A stretch of 5,974 nucleotides of DNA from NCBI GenBank assembly GCA_900770275.1, contig CAAGJS010000311.1, forward strand, positions 1 through 5,974, in the 5' to 3' direction. The translations under genes and the position numbers were made by a program. The notes under the pieces are model-generated. The model did no database searches. It was not told the origin of the DNA and saw only the letters and a list, made by a program, of their open reading frames with translations. Shown here piece by piece: positions 5,937-5,974 of the stretch (position 1 is its first letter; every line of letters begins with the position of its first letter). Source of the DNA: Erysipelotrichaceae bacterium (lineage in GTDB: Bacteria > Bacillota_I > Bacilli_A > Erysipelotrichales > Erysipelotrichaceae).

Positions 5937-5974
5937 TTAGATTTCCATGAAATAGCGCAATAAAGCCTGATTAT
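5937..5974 (-). CDS. Possible C-terminus of a convergent gene running off the right edge
   Basis: On the minus strand one frame is open from the window edge and reads NQALLRYFMEI before TAA at 5939-5937. The stop lies one base before the bidirectional terminator, which is where a gene end would be expected. Only 11 residues are visible, so the product cannot be named and the frame could be open by chance. Support comes from the terminator being symmetric and the stop being so close to it. Confidence 0.4.
   Translation of the reverse strand, partial: NQALLRYFMEI

Noticed and set aside
1..5974. CRISPR array, insertion sequence, prophage or defence system
   Set aside because: I saw no spaced direct repeats, transposase or integrase motifs, terminal inverted repeats or target duplications; the zinc-ribbon protein alone is not evidence of a prophage.

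Overview
The window looks like ordinary chromosomal sequence from a low-to-moderate GC Gram-positive bacterium (Bacillota). Evidence: purine-rich Shine-Dalgarno sites, intrinsic terminators ending in T runs, an Lrp/AsnC regulator overlapping a class I aminotransferase as in the Bacillus subtilis alaR-alaT (yugG-yugH) pair, and a small CPYCG zinc-ribbon protein of a kind common in clostridia and relatives. An Erysipelotrichia-like host would fit, but this is a guess from general character and no taxonomic marker is present.

Layout. Bases 1-159 hold no convincing gene, only a TATAAT-type promoter. A small zinc-ribbon protein with an acidic tail follows (160-396, +), closed by a perfect 7-bp hairpin terminator (429-450). 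Next is a compact three-gene plus-strand operon: an Lrp/AsnC-family regulator (494-982), a PLP-dependent aminotransferase overlapping it by ATGA (979-2145), and a 37-kDa-type nucleoid-associated protein starting 2 bases later (2148-3170). A terminator at 3175-3205 ends it.

A single minus-strand gene (3225-4841) converges on that operon. It encodes a polytopic membrane protein of about 540 residues with a GT-C glycosyltransferase-like start and an extracytoplasmic-type C-terminal domain. About 120 bases divide it from a divergent plus-strand gene for a SAM hydrolase of the DUF62 / SAM hydroxide adenosyltransferase family (4964-5809). Bases 5810-5935 contain a possible three-way-junction RNA fold and then a very strong 17-bp bidirectional terminator. 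Immediately beyond it, a short minus-strand open frame running off the right edge may be the C-terminus of a convergent gene.

Function. The regulator/aminotransferase pair probably handles an amino acid or keto acid such as alanine/pyruvate, with the regulator sensing the product. The nucleoid protein is probably co-transcribed with them. The membrane protein and SAM hydrolase are separate units with no evident link to the operon.

I found no clear new system. The points most worth a second look are the structured trailer after the SAM hydrolase, the changed adenine-site motif in that enzyme, the GT-C-like protein of unknown acceptor, the start codon of the nucleoid protein, and an 11-base promoter motif shared by two upstream regions.
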